The notes under the pieces were generated by a model that was not told the origin of the DNA, did no database searches, and saw only the letters and a program-made list of their open reading frames with translations. The translations under genes were made by a program, and so were the position numbers. Below are positions 17,148 to 25,888 of a stretch of DNA of 64,000 bases, in pieces. How positions within the stretch are numbered: the first letter of the stretch is position 1; every line of letters begins with the position of its first letter. Location of the stretch: positions 24,214-88,213 of the forward strand of contig JABZLB010000007.1 of assembly GCA_015256945.1 (NCBI GenBank), read 5' to 3'. This DNA comes from Prevotellaceae bacterium (GTDB lineage: Bacteria > Bacteroidota > Bacteroidia > Bacteroidales > Bacteroidaceae).

Positions 17148-18290
17148 ATGAAGTATCAGATAAGGCCTGCCACACCCCGGCAGGCACCCGAAATAGCCCG
17201 CCTGATTATGGAGGCGATGGATGAAGACTGCTGTCGCAATTTTGCGGGACCGCAACATACGCTGGCCGACTTTCACCGTATGCTGACGCGCCTTGTCGCC
17301 ATGGACCATTCGCAATACAGCTACCGCAACACGCTTACTGCCATGCAGGGCAAGCGCATTGCAGGCATTATTACAGGCTACGACGGTAAGGATTTAAGAC
17401 GGTTGAGGCAGGCTTTCATAGAAGCTGCCCAAACAGAGCTGGGACAAGACTTCAGCGGGATGGACGACGAAACACAGGAAGGCGAATATTATATCGACTC
17501 GCTGGCTGTCAGAACCGACTGTCGCCGTCAGGGCATTGCATCGGCTTTGCTAAGGGCTTTCATACAAAAACACGGACACAATCAGCCCGTAGGATTGCTG
17601 GTTGACCTCACACATCCTGAAGCCGAACGGCTTTATCGCCTGACGGGATTTATGTATAAGGGCGATGCTTGCTGGGGAGGGCATGACATGCGACATCTGC
17701 AATATCCTGCCAAATGCGCGTGGAGCCTCGGCGATAAGCTATCGGAAAGGTATCACGATACGGAATGGGGCGTACCCGAGCACGACGATAACCAGCTGTT
17801 TATGTGGCTGATAATGGAGACGATGTCGTGCGGATTGTCGTGGAAAATGATGCTCGAACGGCGCGAAGTATTTCGAAAAGTGTTCGCCTCGTTTGACGCA
17901 AGCCGGGTAGCCTGCTTTGGTGAAGATGATATAAAACAGGCTCTTCACACCGAAGGCATGATACGGTCGGAACGCAAAATAAAGGGCATGATAGCCAACG
18001 CACGGGCGTTTGTAAGAATAAAGGCCGAATACGGGTCGTTCGATTGTTATATATGGAGCTTCACCCACGGCCGTTCACTTATCTACCCTTCGCACCAAAG
18101 TCGTGAGGTTACCTGCAACGAGCTGTCGGCACGTGTGGCCAAAGACCTTAAAAAACGGGGCTTCTGCTATGTGGGTTCAGTTATAGTTTATAGTTTTTTG
18201 CAGGCCATAGGCGTTATTAATGACCACAAAAGCCAATGCCATCGCTATGCTGAATTATTGCCCGCATGTACAATTGTGGAAGGCGAATAA
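17148..18290 (+). CDS. Fusion of GNAT acetyltransferase and 3-methyladenine DNA glycosylase I
   Basis: A 380-residue two-domain protein. Residues 1–180 are a GNAT acetyltransferase: IRPATPRQAPEIARLI at the start, then IDSLAVRTDCRRQGIASALL near 116, the acetyl-CoA P-loop region. Residues ~185–375 are a Tag glycosylase, which excises 3-methyladenine: KCAWSLGDKLSERYHDTEWG, SCGLSWKMMLERREVF, and the C-terminal NDHKSQCHRY. The zinc ligands of Tag (Cys of KCAW, His of YHD, His and Cys of the last motif) are all present, so the domain should be active. The acetyltransferase substrate is unknown. The joining is clean, with no frameshift. Confidence 0.9.
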   Translation: MKYQIRPATPRQAPEIARLIMEAMDEDCCRNFAGPQHTLADFHRMLTRLVAMDHSQYSYRNTLTAMQGKRIAGIITGYDGKDLRRLRQAFIEAAQTELGQDFSGMDDETQEGEYYIDSLAVRTDCRRQGIASALLRAFIQKHGHNQPVGLLVDLTHPEAERLYRLTGFMYKGDACWGGHDMRHLQYPAKCAWSLGDKLSERYHDTEWGVPEHDDNQLFMWLIMETMSCGLSWKMMLERREVFRKVFASFDASRVACFGEDDIKQALHTEGMIRSERKIKGMIANARAFVRIKAEYGSFDCYIWSFTHGRSLIYPSHQSREVTCNELSARVAKDLKKRGFCYVGSVIVYSFLQAIGVINDHKSQCHRYAELLPACTIVEGE

Positions 18291-18380
18291 ATGCAATAAA
18301 GCCATAAAATAACAGTATGGGCTGTGCCATACAGGCCTTTCGGGCTTACCTGCCCGTTGCAGGAGAACAGTAAAAAAAAC

Positions 18381-18408
18381 AAGGAGAACGACAAAAGCCG
18401 CTCTCCTT
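18381..18408. terminator. Bidirectional terminator, GNAT–Tag / lpxA-like
   Basis: AAGGAGA at 18381–18387 pairs with TCTCCTT at 18402–18408, with inner CG/CG pairing and A/T-rich flanks. Just before it are two small hairpins (GTATGG/CCATAC at 18315–18332 and CCTGC/GCAGG at 18349–18363) of no known role. Confidence 0.65.
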
Positions 18409-18442
18409 TTATTCATATCACAGCATGATAATACCGGGATTA

Positions 18443-19222
18443 CTATTTTGTAACAATCCCTTTCTTCGATTTTTTCAGAAACTTAATGATGGCATCTACT
18501 TCAGGGCCCTTTGGTATCTGGTCGCGAATTTGCAACATTGAGTCGAACACACTTGTCTTTCCATGGAACAACAAGCGGTATGCGTTGGCCACATGCTTTT
18601 GTACCTTCTCATCAAAACCGGCCGAAGTCATCAGCGTTGTGTTCGGTCCGCTGTATTCAACAGGCTTGCCTCCTACTATAATATAAGGTGGAACATCCTT
18701 CGAAAACGTTGTTCCGGCCTGTATCATAGCCAGGTTTCCTACGCGCGTATGGGAATTTTCAATAACCGATGACGAAAATATAACGCCGTCACCAATCTCA
18801 CAACAGCCGGCAATTTTGGTACCATAGCCTATCACATTGCGGTTGCCTATCTTTGTATCGTGGCTGACATGGGCACCCTCCATGATAAAATTGTCATCGC
18901 CAATCACCGTTTGGCCGCCGGCATGAGTGGCTCTGTTGATCACTACATTTTCGCGAATAATGTTGTTATTGCCAATAATCAGCTCGGTTTTTTCACTGGT
19001 AAACTCGAAGTCTTGCGGCAGTGCTGACAGCACTGTACACTGATGAACCTTGTTGTCGTTGCCCATACGGGTACCGTCCAGCAGGCTTACGAAAGGGAAA
19101 ATAACACAGTTTTCGCCAATCTCCACGTCGTCTTCGATATACACAAACGGGAAAATCTTAGTGCCATCGCCAATCTTTGCCTTGGGCGATACGACGGCCT
19201 GGGGACTTATATCACATGCCAT
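18443..19222 (-). CDS. lpxA: LpxA-like UDP-N-acetylglucosamine O-acyltransferase
   Basis: A 259-residue left-handed beta-helix acyltransferase. The first ~185 residues are hexapeptide repeats (for example AVVSPKAKIGDGTKI, VEIGENCVI, TVIGDDNFIMEG). The active-site His is kept in GAHVSHDTKIG near residue 122, and the C-terminal helical part (SAGFDEKVQKHVANAYRLLF) is the LpxA type. LpxA starts lipid A synthesis by transferring 3-hydroxyacyl from ACP to UDP-GlcNAc. It follows the efflux gene by 35 bases with no separate promoter box visible. It may be a second copy beside a lipid A locus elsewhere, which cannot be judged here. Confidence 0.88.
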   Translation of the reverse strand: MACDISPQAVVSPKAKIGDGTKIFPFVYIEDDVEIGENCVIFPFVSLLDGTRMGNDNKVHQCTVLSALPQDFEFTSEKTELIIGNNNIIRENVVINRATHAGGQTVIGDDNFIMEGAHVSHDTKIGNRNVIGYGTKIAGCCEIGDGVIFSSSVIENSHTRVGNLAMIQAGTTFSKDVPPYIIVGGKPVEYSGPNTTLMTSAGFDEKVQKHVANAYRLLFHGKTSVFDSMLQIRDQIPKGPEVDAIIKFLKKSKKGIVTK

Positions 19223-19257
19223 AGTTTAATATTCGTTTTGAATTAGGGAAAAGATTA

Positions 19258-20643
19258 CTATTTTGCACCACCGCCCAGAGCCTGATAAAGACTTACAACG
19301 GCTTGCATTTTTGCAAGGTCATCAGACACTTTTGAGAGCTGTGCATTGAGCAAACTGCTCTCGGCCGTGATTACCTCCAGATACGTACTGCCCGCACTGG
19401 CCATCAGGGCACGTGTGTCTTCAACATTCTTTTTGAGCACTTCTATCTGCCTGGCTTCAATAACGCTCTTCTCAGAAGAGGTATTATATTGAACCAAAGC
19501 GTTGCTAACCTCCGAACCTGCTTTCAGAATGCTCTGCTGCCAGGTATTGAAAGCCTGTTGGTAACGGTCGTTAGCCACGCGTAAAGCCGCTGTTAACTGT
19601 CCGTTCATAAATATAGGCTGGGTGAGCGATGCCACCGCAGAGAGCAACAGTTTGGCCGGGTTTACCATACCCTGACCATTGGAAAAGCCTCCCGTTCCCG
19701 AAATAGTAATGTTAGGATAAAAGCTGCTTCGCGCCTTCTCAACATTGTAGAAGCATGAGGCCAGCTCCATTTCGTTGGCGTGAACATCGGCACGATTACT
19801 CAACAGTTGGATGCCGACGCCCGTAGAAAACGATGCTGGGAGCTGCTGGTTATCCAAAGTTCCGCGTGCAATAGCATGGGCAGGTTCGCCAAGCATGAGG
19901 CTTAACGCGTTTTCACTCTCACGTATTGACCGCTCCAAATCTTTCTTTTGGGTGAGAACATTATAGTAATTACTCTCGGCTCTCTGCACTGCAGTAGACC
20001 GTACACCGGCGATATTTTCGTGCTGAACCTTCATAATGTCCCAGGTTTCCTTGGTTAAACGCTCCATGTTGCCTACAATTTCCATCTGCTTGTCCAGCAT
20101 AAGGAGCGTGTAATATAAATTGGCAACGCCGGCAATTAACGATGTACGGACACTTACCTGATAGTCTTTTGATTGCAGCAATGCCATTTGAGCCGACCGC
20201 TTTGCCGCTGTAAGGCCACCAAAAAGAGAGACATTCCAGCTGGCGTTAACGGGCAGCGTGTAACTCTTTGTCGTTGCATCGTTGAAGCGAGTAATGGTTC
20301 CTTGTGGCGTGAAAACGAACTGAGGGATGAATGCTAACTTCGCCGTCTTAAGCTGTGCCTGGGCCATATCCACGTTAAGGGCAGCGTTAAGCAGGTTCGG
20401 ATTGTTTGTCAACGCCTTCTCAATAAGCCCTTGAAGATGCGCATCGGTGAACACTTCGCGCCACGGTAAGTTGCCAAAGCTTGCGGTATCAGCCACTGCA
20501 AGTGTATCAGTTGCAGCAACAGGGTCGCGCATAATGCCACTTGTTCTAACCTGCGGACGCTCATATTTGCCATACAGACTTTTACAACCCGTAAGCGACA
20601 AGGCCACAAGGCTGCCGAATATAATATGTTTAAACCGTTTCAT
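19258..20643 (-). CDS. RND efflux outer membrane lipoprotein (OprM/NodT type)
   Basis: A 461-residue outer-membrane channel of the TolC superfamily. From the ATG at 20643 it has a lipoprotein signal ending in SLTGC. The two repeated helical halves follow (LIEKALTNNPNLLNAALNV near 85, LLSNRADVHANEMELASCFYNVEKA near 285). It forms the exit duct for the inner-membrane pump encoded just upstream. The open frame extends to 20697, overlapping the pump gene, but that extension would bury the lipoprotein signal. Confidence 0.93.
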   Translation of the reverse strand: MKRFKHIIFGSLVALSLTGCKSLYGKYERPQVRTSGIMRDPVAATDTLAVADTASFGNLPWREVFTDAHLQGLIEKALTNNPNLLNAALNVDMAQAQLKTAKLAFIPQFVFTPQGTITRFNDATTKSYTLPVNASWNVSLFGGLTAAKRSAQMALLQSKDYQVSVRTSLIAGVANLYYTLLMLDKQMEIVGNMERLTKETWDIMKVQHENIAGVRSTAVQRAESNYYNVLTQKKDLERSIRESENALSLMLGEPAHAIARGTLDNQQLPASFSTGVGIQLLSNRADVHANEMELASCFYNVEKARSSFYPNITISGTGGFSNGQGMVNPAKLLLSAVASLTQPIFMNGQLTAALRVANDRYQQAFNTWQQSILKAGSEVSNALVQYNTSSEKSVIEARQIEVLKKNVEDTRALMASAGSTYLEVITAESSLLNAQLSKVSDDLAKMQAVVSLYQALGGGAK

Positions 20644-20700
20644 ATTGTAATGTTTATCACAGCTTTGCCCTGCCTCCGGAGAGGCAGAAGGCAACACCTG

Positions 20701-23700
20701 TTAATCGTCATTATCGTTATTAATCGTAATTTGCTTTGCTTTGTTGGCATATTGAGCCAGTTCTGCCAGAGCTTCAGCGTTCTCTTCGTCGTCAAACTTA
20801 AGCGGTGTGAGCTTCTCTTGTAACCACTGGAATATGCAGAACAGCGATGGAACGATGAAGAGTTGGAACAATGTTCCCAACAGCATTCCGCCCACAGCGG
20901 CAGCACCTAACGTCTGGTTTCCATTCTTTCCTACGCCTGAAGCAAACATCATAGGGAGCAAACCGATGATCATTGCCAGCGAAGTCATCAGGATAGGACG
21001 TAGTCGTGCAGCAGCGCCAAGGATGGCAGAGTAACGGATTGCCATACCCGTCTGGCGGCGTTCCAGCGCAAACTGTACAATCAATATGGCGTTCTTGGCC
21101 AGCAGACCAATCAGCATGATAAGCGAAATTTGCATGTAAATGTCGTTCGAATGGCCAAAAAGCATGGTAAACAAGAACGCACCTGCCAAACCAAATGGTA
21201 TGGAAAGGATAACCGACAACGGCAGCAGATAGCTCTCATACTGGGCTGAAAGAATCAGATATACGAAAACAAGACACAACACAAATATCATAGCCGTTGA
21301 GTTACTTGCCTCTGCTTCTGAACGCGTAAGGCCGGAATACTCGTATCCGTAGCCCATAGGCAGACTCTCTTTTGCCACTTCTTCACAAGCCTTAAGCGCC
21401 TCACCCGTAGTACCTTTCGGTGTAATATTCAGGTTAATTGAGGTAAACAGGTTGAAGCGTGCGATGTTAGAAGGTCCGTATACGCGCCTTAAGGTGATGA
21501 ATTCTGACACAGGAGCCATGCTTCCATCGCCCAGACGGACGTAGATATTCGACAATCCATCAGGACGCATACGTGTTGCAGCATCGCCCTGTATCATGAC
21601 ACGGAAGAGCTTTCCATACGCATTGTAGTTGCTTGCATACAGTCCTCCATAGTAACCTTGCATGACAGAGAGCACGCTTACCGGCGATGTTCCGGCCTGT
21701 TTACACTTTGCAACGTCCACGTCTACCATGTATTGCGGGTAGTTTGGGTTGTAAGTGGTCATGGCTTTCTGTATTTCTGGCCGCTTGTTAAGGGCAGCAA
21801 TATAATCCTGTGCCACTTTAAAGAACTTATTTAAATCGCCTCCTGTCTTATCCTGAAGGGTCATAGAGACACCATTATTCATCGCAAAGCCCGGAATCAT
21901 AGGTGGTGGAAATGCCAGAATCTGGGCGTCTTTGATAGCCGCTGTTTGCTTATAGATCATGCCTAATACCGATGTTGCTTCCAACGGATTGACGAACCAG
22001 CGCATCGGATCTCCTGTAAAGGTAGCCTTAATCTTATTGAAAAAGCCGTTAGAACGCTCGCCGAAGGGCTTTAATTTAATAATAAAGGTAGCCTGGTCTG
22101 AGCCTTGTCCGGCAATGAAATTGTAGCCGACGATTTGCACCCTGCGCTCAATGGCCGGGTTTGAAGCCAGCATACTGTCAATTTCGTTGGCGATTTGCTT
22201 GGTACGTTCCTGCGATGTTCCCGGTGCTGCAGACACTGTACAAAACAACGTTCCGGTATCTTCGTCAGGCACAAGGCCCGTAGAGGTGAATATCATACCC
22301 AGTACAAGCAGTGCAAAACCAGCCACAACGCCGATGGCCGTAGCCACACGGTGATTGACAACACGCTCTACACCTTTCTTATATTTGTTGGTAACCTTAT
22401 CGAAAACATGGTTAAAGCCAGCATGGAAACGGTCAACAAAGCTCATTTTCCCAGCACCTTCCTCTTCCGATTTCGGTTTCAGGAAGATGGCACACAAGGC
22501 CGGAGACAGTGTCAATGCGTTGACAGCCGATATAACTATCGACACAGCCATCGTTACTCCAAACTCACGATAGAACGTCCCTGAGGTGCCACCCATGAAC
22601 GAAACCGGCACAAACACGGAGGCCATTACTAATGTAATAGAGATAATTGCTGAACTAATCTCGTTCATTGCATCAATAGAGGCCGTGAGCGCATTGTCGT
22701 ATCCCTGGTCGAGCTTGGCGTGGACAGCCTCAACTACCACAATAGCGTCGTCCACAACAATGGCTATTGCCAACAGCAATGCTGACAAAGTTAGCAGGTT
22801 TATCGAAAAACCGAACATCCAAAGGAAGAAGAATGTACCCACAAGGGCGACGGGAACGGCTATCATCGGGATAAGTGTCGAGCGAAAATCCTGCAAGAAC
22901 ACGTAAACCACAATGAACACGAGCACCAGCGTAATAAACAGTGTCATCACCACTTCCTCAATAGATGCGAAGAGGAATTCGGTCACATCCTGTTCTATCG
23001 TCACCTTCATGCCTGGAGGCATTGACTTTTGAGCCTCGGCAAGGGCTGCCTTAACATCGGTTGCTATCTGCGTAGCGTTCGACCCTGCCACCTGCTGAAC
23101 CATACCCATAACAGCAGGTTCTCCGTTGTTTTTCAGGAAAACGCTGTACATTAAAGAGCCTTGTTCTATCTTCGCTACGTCCTTAAGATACAGCGTTTGG
23201 CCTGTAGTTTTGCTCGTAAGAATGATGTTTTCATAATCAATTGGCTTCTTTAAGCGACCCTTATAACGCAGTGTATACTCAAAAGCCACATCGCTATTTT
23301 CACCAAAAGAGCCTGGAGCGGCTTCAATATTCTGCTCTGCAAGCACACCCGATATGTCGGAAGGTACCAGCCCGTACTGCTTCATCTTATCAGGTTGCAG
23401 CCATATTCGCATAGAGTAATCCGACATAGACGGACTATGAATATTACCTACACCGTTGATACGTTTCAGCAGCGGGATAACGTTAATATTATTGTAATTG
23501 GTGAGGAATTTGCTGTCGTAGCGACCGTCGTCCGTCGTCAACGAGTACATAATAACATTTGACGACTGCTGCTTGGTTACGGTAACGCCCACACGTGTAA
23601 CCTCAGCAGGCAACAGAGCCTGGGCCTGACTTACACGGTTTTGCACGTTAACGGCAGCCATATTGGCATCAGTTCCCTGCTTAAAATACACTGTTATCCT

Positions 23701-23967
23701 GGCCAGACCTGCGTTGGTGGTCTGTGAGGTCATATAAGTCATGTTCTCTACACCGTTAATACTCTCTTCGAGCGGCGTTACAACTGAGCTCATTACCGTT
23801 TGAGCGTCAGCACCAGTATAGAATGTTTGAACAACAATTGTTGGCGGAGCGATGTCGGGATATTGCTCAATAGGCAGCGATACCAGTCCGATTATACCCA
23901 GCAATACGAGGAAGATGGAGATCACCGTCGACAGAACCGGGCGCTTTATAAAGTTTGAAAATGACAT
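20701..23967 (-). CDS. RND efflux inner-membrane transporter (AcrB/MexB family)
   Basis: A 1,088-residue HAE1-type proton-driven drug pump of the inner membrane. It begins SNFIKRPVLSTVISIFLVLLG, has the proton-relay double Asp in AIVVDDAIVVVEAVH near residue 405, and MGGTSGTFYREFGVTMAVSI near 456. The second half repeats the helix bundle (SIPFGLAGAFLFTMLFG, LLAKNAILIVQFALE, PILMTSLAMIIGLLPM). Substrates cannot be predicted. It is the second gene of the operon, 52 bases after the membrane-fusion protein gene. Confidence 0.97.
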   Translation of the reverse strand: MSFSNFIKRPVLSTVISIFLVLLGIIGLVSLPIEQYPDIAPPTIVVQTFYTGADAQTVMSSVVTPLEESINGVENMTYMTSQTTNAGLARITVYFKQGTDANMAAVNVQNRVSQAQALLPAEVTRVGVTVTKQQSSNVIMYSLTTDDGRYDSKFLTNYNNINVIPLLKRINGVGNIHSPSMSDYSMRIWLQPDKMKQYGLVPSDISGVLAEQNIEAAPGSFGENSDVAFEYTLRYKGRLKKPIDYENIILTSKTTGQTLYLKDVAKIEQGSLMYSVFLKNNGEPAVMGMVQQVAGSNATQIATDVKAALAEAQKSMPPGMKVTIEQDVTEFLFASIEEVVMTLFITLVLVFIVVYVFLQDFRSTLIPMIAVPVALVGTFFFLWMFGFSINLLTLSALLLAIAIVVDDAIVVVEAVHAKLDQGYDNALTASIDAMNEISSAIISITLVMASVFVPVSFMGGTSGTFYREFGVTMAVSIVISAVNALTLSPALCAIFLKPKSEEEGAGKMSFVDRFHAGFNHVFDKVTNKYKKGVERVVNHRVATAIGVVAGFALLVLGMIFTSTGLVPDEDTGTLFCTVSAAPGTSQERTKQIANEIDSMLASNPAIERRVQIVGYNFIAGQGSDQATFIIKLKPFGERSNGFFNKIKATFTGDPMRWFVNPLEATSVLGMIYKQTAAIKDAQILAFPPPMIPGFAMNNGVSMTLQDKTGGDLNKFFKVAQDYIAALNKRPEIQKAMTTYNPNYPQYMVDVDVAKCKQAGTSPVSVLSVMQGYYGGLYASNYNAYGKLFRVMIQGDAATRMRPDGLSNIYVRLGDGSMAPVSEFITLRRVYGPSNIARFNLFTSINLNITPKGTTGEALKACEEVAKESLPMGYGYEYSGLTRSEAEASNSTAMIFVLCLVFVYLILSAQYESYLLPLSVILSIPFGLAGAFLFTMLFGHSNDIYMQISLIMLIGLLAKNAILIVQFALERRQTGMAIRYSAILGAAARLRPILMTSLAMIIGLLPMMFASGVGKNGNQTLGAAAVGGMLLGTLFQLFIVPSLFCIFQWLQEKLTPLKFDDEENAEALAELAQYANKAKQITINNDNDD

Positions 23968-24019
23968 TTTTCTGATTTTAAAATGAAAAGATTCTTTTCT
24001 TTACCTGTAATATGAAGTC

Positions 24020-25219
24020 TTATTTCGACTGCATAGCCTTTACGAAACCTGCTGCCGTAGACTGCTTTTCGCCCAGCTTTGCCGTTTTCTTTATCTTCTC
24101 ATAATATTGTTCTTCGGTGATGGGCTGTATCTTTTCGCCATCGGTAAGCTTCGTAATGCCGATACTTACATAGCGGTCGCCCACGCCCAGACCGTCAGTA
24201 ACCACATAGTTTTTGCCGTCATCCTGCGGGTCTACCTGTATTTCTGTATAACGAACCTTGTTGTCAGAACCTACCTTATACACAAAAAACTTATCCTGAA
24301 CACTTACTACTGCCTCCTGAGGTATGACGACAGCGTTGTTCGTTACCGTAGGAATGACAATTTGTCCTGCGCCTCCACTCTTCAGCAAATGGTCGGGATT
24401 GGGGAACCTTGCTATCAGTACATACGAACCTGTTGCGGGGTCGATTACGCCGCTCATCTTCACAACCTTACCCTGATGGTTATAAATTGAGCCATCGGCA
24501 AGCTTTAGTTTTACAGCAGGCATTGACGCAATGGCTGCGGCTGCACTACCCGATGTCTTAGTCATTGAAAGCATCTGACCCTCGTTCATCGAAAAATACA
24601 CCTCCACAGATGAGATGTCTGACACGGTGGTAAGGGCATTAGAAGCACTTACTAACGCGCCTTTCTTAAAGGGTAAACTGCCTACAACACCTGCCGATGG
24701 GGCCTTAACGCTGCACCATGCCAGCGTTTCCTTAGCCTGTGCAAGGGCTGCAGCGGCCTGGGCTACGGCAGCTTGGGCCGATGAATACGCGTTCTGGGCC
24801 GTAGTAAGCTCATATTGTCCGATGATATGCTGGTCGAAAAGTTTCTTATTATTAAGGTATGTTACATGGGCCGTATTGGCTTGTGTGCGTGCCGTATTGA
24901 GGGCAGCCTGTGCCTGTCGCACCGCCGAGCGGTATGTTTCGCTGTCAATTGTAAACATAACCTGACCCGCATTCACGCGCTGTCCTTCGTGAACGTAAAC
25001 GGCTGTTATAAAGCCTGACACCTTAGGACGGACGTCAACGTCCTGAATTCCTTTAATCGTGGCGGGATAAGTAGTCTGGAAATCGGCGCTCTGTGCGCCA
25101 ACAGTGCGTACCGCAAACAGGTTATCCTGCAAGTCGGCCAGACTGCCACCCTTCTTCTTTCCACAAGAAACGAGCGTCAGGGCCGCAATTGCAACAAATA
25201 AAAAACTTTTGATTTTCAT
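24020..25219 (-). CDS. RND efflux periplasmic adaptor (AcrA type lipoprotein)
   Basis: A 399-residue membrane-fusion protein. Its lipoprotein signal ends in LTLVSC near residue 19. Then come the barrel-sandwich half-motif VRPKVSGFITAVYVHEGQRV, a long Ala/Gln-rich helical hairpin (about 95–170), the second lipoyl half (APSAGVVGSLPFKKGALVS) and the beta-barrel domain. It links pump and outer-membrane channel in the periplasm. It is the first gene of the operon, with a TACCTTTG box about 90 bases upstream. Confidence 0.95.
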   Translation of the reverse strand: MKIKSFLFVAIAALTLVSCGKKKGGSLADLQDNLFAVRTVGAQSADFQTTYPATIKGIQDVDVRPKVSGFITAVYVHEGQRVNAGQVMFTIDSETYRSAVRQAQAALNTARTQANTAHVTYLNNKKLFDQHIIGQYELTTAQNAYSSAQAAVAQAAAALAQAKETLAWCSVKAPSAGVVGSLPFKKGALVSASNALTTVSDISSVEVYFSMNEGQMLSMTKTSGSAAAAIASMPAVKLKLADGSIYNHQGKVVKMSGVIDPATGSYVLIARFPNPDHLLKSGGAGQIVIPTVTNNAVVIPQEAVVSVQDKFFVYKVGSDNKVRYTEIQVDPQDDGKNYVVTDGLGVGDRYVSIGITKLTDGEKIQPITEEQYYEKIKKTAKLGEKQSTAAGFVKAMQSK

Positions 25220-25308
25220 ACCTTTTATGAATTGGATTTTTACACTTTTGAATCGTTTAACCTGAAAAGGGGGTCGAAAATAAAATAACTTCTCCCAATT
25301 CTACACAG

Positions 25309-25316
25309 CAAAGGTA
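25309..25316 (-). promoter_or_regulatory. −7 box for the efflux operon
   Basis: TACCTTTG on the minus strand; predicted leader about 85 bases. No regulator gene lies next to the operon. Confidence 0.55.
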
Positions 25317-25545
25317 ACAACATTTGCGATAATATAAAATTTTAAACGTAAGAGTTTAACATTAATTACCATGAAGTAAACGCGCGCGTGTGAGTACATT
25401 TTAAAGGAGACTATATTTCAAACAACGGCTGTTGTTACCACGAGTTATGGTGTAACGTCATTCAGATAACGTACAAATCGTGAATACTTAACGCCTGTTA
25501 CGCAATGTCGTTATGCAATAACATGGTGAGTTTTACGTTGTACAG

Positions 25546-25643
25546 TTCATGGTACGACGAACGTCAGCAGCGCGTACGGCAGTTGTCGCACGATGTGTAT
25601 GGCGGCCGTCAGCAACGCTGCCGACGGCCGCCATACTATGAAC
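25546..25643. repeat. Dispersed GC-rich palindromic element, copy C
   Basis: Subunits near 25555, 25577, 25600 and 25625 (spacing 22, 23, 25), core GGCCGTCAGCAACGCTG, outer ends GTTCATGGTA and TACTATGAAC. It sits in a 669-bp gap between the efflux promoter and the end of the tRNA nucleotidyltransferase gene. Apart from this element, the promoter and the terminator at 25802, I see no gene or clear structure in that gap. Confidence 0.75.
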
Positions 25644-25801
25644 AAAACAGCATAAACAATCATACATGGCCTCACAACCATTACAATTGTATGGTGAAAA
25701 GCCGGAAACTTTATGAAATAAAGGGAAAAACGACAAGCTGCAGAACGACAGCCGGGGCTTAGAACAGGACGGGCAAAGCCATCCTGCATAAACCAGAAAA
25801 A

Positions 25802-25834
25802 CGGAGACAGAGCAACTTCTTTACTCTTTCTCCG
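25802..25834 (-). terminator. Probable terminator of the tRNA nucleotidyltransferase gene
   Basis: CGGAGA-AGAG pairs with CTCT-TCTCCG around one internal mismatch, 11-base loop, 55 bases past the stop codon at 25889. Confidence 0.5.
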
Positions 25835-25888
25835 CCAGCCTTCTATTTTATTACGACATATTTTGCAAAGCCTTATATATCAACCCTT

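Noticed and set aside
20626..23967. Several plus-strand open frames opposite the efflux pump gene
   Set aside because: They are reverse-strand shadows of a well-supported coding sequence, with no domains or promoters.
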